This document shows positions 6,676 through 8,142 of a stretch of 8,142 nucleotides of DNA, in pieces. The notes under the pieces are model-generated. The model searched no databases and was not told where the DNA came from. It saw nothing but the letters and a program-made list of their open reading frames with translations. The stretch's first letter is position 1. Each line of letters opens with the position of its first letter. The position numbers were made by a program, and so were the translations under genes. Origin of the DNA: Bryobacterales bacterium (GTDB lineage Bacteria > Acidobacteriota > Terriglobia > Bryobacterales > Bryobacteraceae); assembly GCA_003164075.1 (NCBI GenBank), contig PLRZ01000742.1, positions 1,090 through 9,231 on the forward strand. The letters are read 5' to 3'.

Positions 6676-6731
6676 GCTTGCCGCTAGGTCTTCGCGCGCT
6701 GTGCATAGAAAGTTATGCACTCGCGGCAAGC
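6676..6731 (+). repeat. Nested hairpin after the transposase gene, containing half-copies of the IS end
   Basis: GCTTGCCGC (6676-6684) pairs with GCGGCAAGC (6723-6731). Inside it GTGCATA (6701-6707) pairs with TATGCAC (6714-6720) around a GAAAGT loop. The inner pair is also the inner half of the terminal repeat: TTATGCAC (6713-6720) occurs in the left end and TGTGCATA (6700-6707) in the right end. It begins four bases after the transposase stop. It could end transcription (no T-run follows) or act as an internal binding site for transposase. Confidence 0.6.
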
Positions 6732-6870
6732 TCAACGAAGCATGTAACTTCGGAGCGGACCTTGGCGGGACTGGACTCTCGGGAGGACGATGAACTAGCG
6801 GAAATCGAACTGACCTACTCGATTCTGGATGACATCAACCAAGCGCGGCCGGCGTTCGGAAAGCCCGCCG

Positions 6871-6885
6871 TGTGCATAATCCAGG
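6871..6885 (-). repeat. Right terminal inverted repeat of the IS
   Basis: TGTGCATAATCCAGG is the exact inverse complement of the left end at 5078-5092, and is followed immediately by the target duplication TGTAT. Confidence 0.92.
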
Positions 6886-6890
6886 TGTAT
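6886..6890. repeat. Right copy of the 5-bp target-site duplication TGTAT
   Basis: Identical to 5073-5077 and immediately outside the right terminal repeat. In the permease it is part of the codons for Leu-Tyr-Thr at the break. Confidence 0.92.
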
Positions 6891-7458
6891 ACAACGTTGG
6901 CACGCCGTTCAGTCCGTTGGAGGCGACTCTAGCGATTCCGACGATCACGCCGCGGTAATCGTTTAGTTCGAAAGTTGTGCCGATTTTCGGGTGGCCGAGC
7001 TTTGAGATTTCAGCATCATCGACAACAAGGAACGAATTGTCAGCGTAGATGTCCTGTATATTGCCCTGTTCGAGTTCGGGACGGCCGAATAAGCTCGCAT
7101 CGTCCAGGCCCACAACAGTGACGGCCTGAAACGTGCCATCTTCGAGCTTGACCAGCGCACCTCCCATAAAGAGCGGCACCGCGTAGCTGACTCCGTCCAT
7201 GCTGCGGGCGGCGTCGAGCACATAATCGGGCAGGGGAATCGCGCTGGTCGCCGTGTTGACCGCGGGATCCATGATCCACATCGTGGCGCCGATATTCGTG
7301 ACCGTCGAATATGCGCGGTTCAGGACGCCAGCGAAGGTCGCGGTCATTTGCATCATCAGAAATACGGCGAAGGTGATTCCGATCAACAGAGCCGAGAACT
7401 TGGCCTTGTCATTGACCAGCAATTTAAATCCGATCCGCAGGATGCCGTTGTATCTCAT
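6886..7458 (-). pseudogene. N-terminal half of the FtsX-family (DevC/MacB-like) ABC permease, split by an IS
   Basis: From ATG 7456-7458 the fragment begins MRYNGILRIGFKLL, followed by one membrane segment (about residues 20-45, ALLIGITFAVFLMMQMTATFAGVL) and most of the periplasmic MacB-like domain. The latter includes GATMWIMDPAV, YAVPLFMGGALVKLEDG and the VVGLDDASLFG strand. It breaks off at GVPTLYT, where the frame runs into the insertion sequence and stops at 6835. Such permeases work as dimers with an ATPase, a HlyD/MacA-type fusion protein and a TolC-type channel to export substrates. I prefer this ATG to one 36 bases upstream because it has a GAGG-containing ribosome site (GGCGAGGCGTC) just before it and begins at the typical N-terminus. 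Its start overlaps the stop of a small ORF in the sequence ATGA. Confidence 0.9.
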
Positions 7459-7610
7459 GACGCCTCGCCGCCGAGCGCGACCAGGCGTTCCCATGGAAGC
7501 GCGCGCCGGGCGGATGCCTGGCCCGGTACGGCGCCGATATCGGGCGCCGTCGCGGCGGGAAGGAATAGGTCGCCCGGGGTTTGAGCTCGAAGACTATGCA
7601 TTGCGTTCAC
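7455..7610 (-). CDS. Possible small ORF between HlyD and permease genes, unknown
   Basis: GTG at 7608-7610 (or ATG at 7599-7601) opens a frame of 51 (or 48) codons whose TGA overlaps the permease ATG as ATGA, the arrangement typical of translationally coupled genes. The product (MHSLRAQTPGDLFLPAA... ending ALPWERLVALGGEAS) has no motif I recognise, no signal peptide and no membrane segment. It lies in the same frame as the HlyD gene, 24 bases past its TAG. This is where an ABC ATPase gene could be expected in some HlyD-ATPase-permease operons, but no Walker A, signature or Walker B motif is present. It may be a real small coupled protein, the eroded end of a lost gene, or chance. The GC-rich sequence makes chance open frames likelier. 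Confidence 0.35.
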   Translation of the reverse strand: MNAMHSLRAQTPGDLFLPAATAPDIGAVPGQASARRALPWERLVALGGEAS

Positions 7611-7634
7611 TCTGATGTGCGCCAGGCGGTGATG

Positions 7635-8142
7635 CTATTGTTTTCCGATGAAGACATCCACCAGTTGGCCCGGATAAACCGAAGCGTCCTTTTTCTCGAA
7701 CCTGAAGATTACCGGCAGTACGCGGAGGTCAACCCTCTCCTGGCGCTCATTCGACAGCTCGATTTTGGGTGAAACATAAGGCTGCACGCGCACAAAGGTC
7801 AGAGGAAGCTTCACGTCCGTACCGCGGATCGATAACTGGCCGAGGATATGGTCCGCGGCCGGCAGTCGCGAGACTAAGATCTCATCTACATAGCAGCGCA
7901 CAAGCAGATAGTCCTGCGGCGCGCCCATCACTACTAACGGGTCAAAACCATTTGTGTAGGTGTCATAGGCCCCCTGAGTGGATACATAACTACCCGCTGA
8001 TGCGTTGACGGCGAGGACGATTCCATTGACTGGAGCTTTCAGTGAAAACTTCTTCCGGAGCAAATCCGCGGCCTTGTAGCCCTGTGTCAGCGCCTCGTAC
8101 TGCCGCTCCTGATTGACAATGTCATAACTCCACGCACCCGCT
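7635..8142 (-). CDS. HlyD/MacA-type membrane-fusion protein, 5' partial
   Basis: The frame is open to the window edge and ends at TAG 7635-7637, giving the last 168 residues. The N-terminal membrane anchor and first half of the protein lie outside. Visible parts are a helical stretch (NQERQYEALTQGYKAADLLRKK) from the end of the coiled-coil hairpin and the second half of the lipoyl domain (FSLKAPVNGIVLAVNASAGSYV). Then comes the beta-barrel domain (DPLVVMGAPQDYLLVRCYVDEILVSRL), a membrane-proximal part, and VYPGQLVDVFIGKQ near the C-terminus. Such periplasmic adaptors connect an inner-membrane ABC permease to the outer-membrane channel. A TTG at 8061-8063 is in frame but falls inside the helix and is not a start. 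The gene lies upstream of the permease and NodT-type genes in one orientation, so the three probably form one exporter operon. Confidence 0.88.
   Translation of the reverse strand, partial: AGAWSYDIVNQERQYEALTQGYKAADLLRKKFSLKAPVNGIVLAVNASAGSYVSTQGAYDTYTNGFDPLVVMGAPQDYLLVRCYVDEILVSRLPAADHILGQLSIRGTDVKLPLTFVRVQPYVSPKIELSNERQERVDLRVLPVIFRFEKKDASVYPGQLVDVFIGKQ

Larger units (their letters stand above)
5078..6885 (+). mobile_element. Complete IS1380-family insertion sequence, 1808 bp
   Basis: The element begins CCTGGATTATGCACA (5078-5092) and ends with its exact inverse TGTGCATAATCCAGG (6871-6885), a 15/15 match. It is flanked by the direct repeat TGTAT. The CCT-G/A-GATT start resembles the ends of IS1380-family elements such as ISEcp1. 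It holds one intact transposase gene on the plus strand, about 139 bases of structured leader and about 214 bases after the stop codon. It is slightly longer than the roughly 1.7 kb I recall as typical for the family. Perfect ends, a perfect target duplication and an intact transposase indicate a recent, possibly still active, insertion. It lies opposite in orientation to the exporter operon it interrupts. Confidence 0.93.

Noticed and set aside
6678..6932. An 84-codon open frame after the transposase that could be a passenger gene of the IS
   Set aside because: It begins inside the nested hairpin, has no ribosome site, runs across the right terminal repeat and target duplication into the permease fragment, and has no recognised motif.
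1..8142. CRISPR arrays, tRNA/rRNA genes, phage or toxin-antitoxin systems
   Set aside because: I saw no regularly spaced repeats, no RNA gene signatures and no phage or toxin-antitoxin proteins in any frame.

Overview
This window looks like a piece of chromosome from a moderately GC-rich (my visual impression) Gram-negative bacterium. The outer-membrane lipoprotein of a tripartite exporter and its membrane-fusion partner imply a double membrane. An environmental or soil lineage such as Acidobacteriota or Proteobacteria would fit the gene mix, but nothing here fixes the phylum.

Left part (1-2830) is a small stress/signalling cluster. It holds the 3' part of an Hsp20-type chaperone (+), a 346-base gap with several hairpins, a free-standing CheB-type methylesterase (-), a bacterial eRF1-like (baeRF/Vms1-type) protein with a GGWSQ loop (+), and a short DUF6582-like protein (+). 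The baeRF gene is damaged. A pair of compensating one-base shifts in homopolymers garbles a conserved segment, and its N-terminal domain survives only as fragments in more than one frame.

Right part (2872-8142) is an export operon read on the minus strand. In transcription order it has a HlyD-type membrane-fusion protein (5' end outside the window), a possible 48-51 codon ORF ending in an ATGA overlap, a DevC/MacB-like FtsX-family ABC permease, and a NodT/TolC-type outer-membrane lipoprotein. No ATPase gene is visible. It may lie upstream of the window or have been lost.

The permease is cut by a complete 1808-bp IS1380-family insertion sequence (5078-6885). It has 15-bp perfect terminal inverted repeats (CCTGGATTATGCACA), a perfect 5-bp target duplication (TGTAT), and an intact 484-residue DDE transposase on the plus strand. 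Removing the element and one TGTAT copy rejoins the halves exactly in frame into a 380-residue permease. The insertion is therefore probably recent, and the exporter is probably inactive, with NodT subject to polar loss of expression.

The most interesting structure is inside the IS. A three-segment inverted repeat (5129-5220) folds the start of the transposase message so that the ATG lies in the 3' arm, as expected for silencing read-through transcripts. A second nested hairpin after the transposase gene carries two inverted copies of the inner half of the terminal repeat. I found no convincing wholly new system; the findings are local anomalies worth checking.
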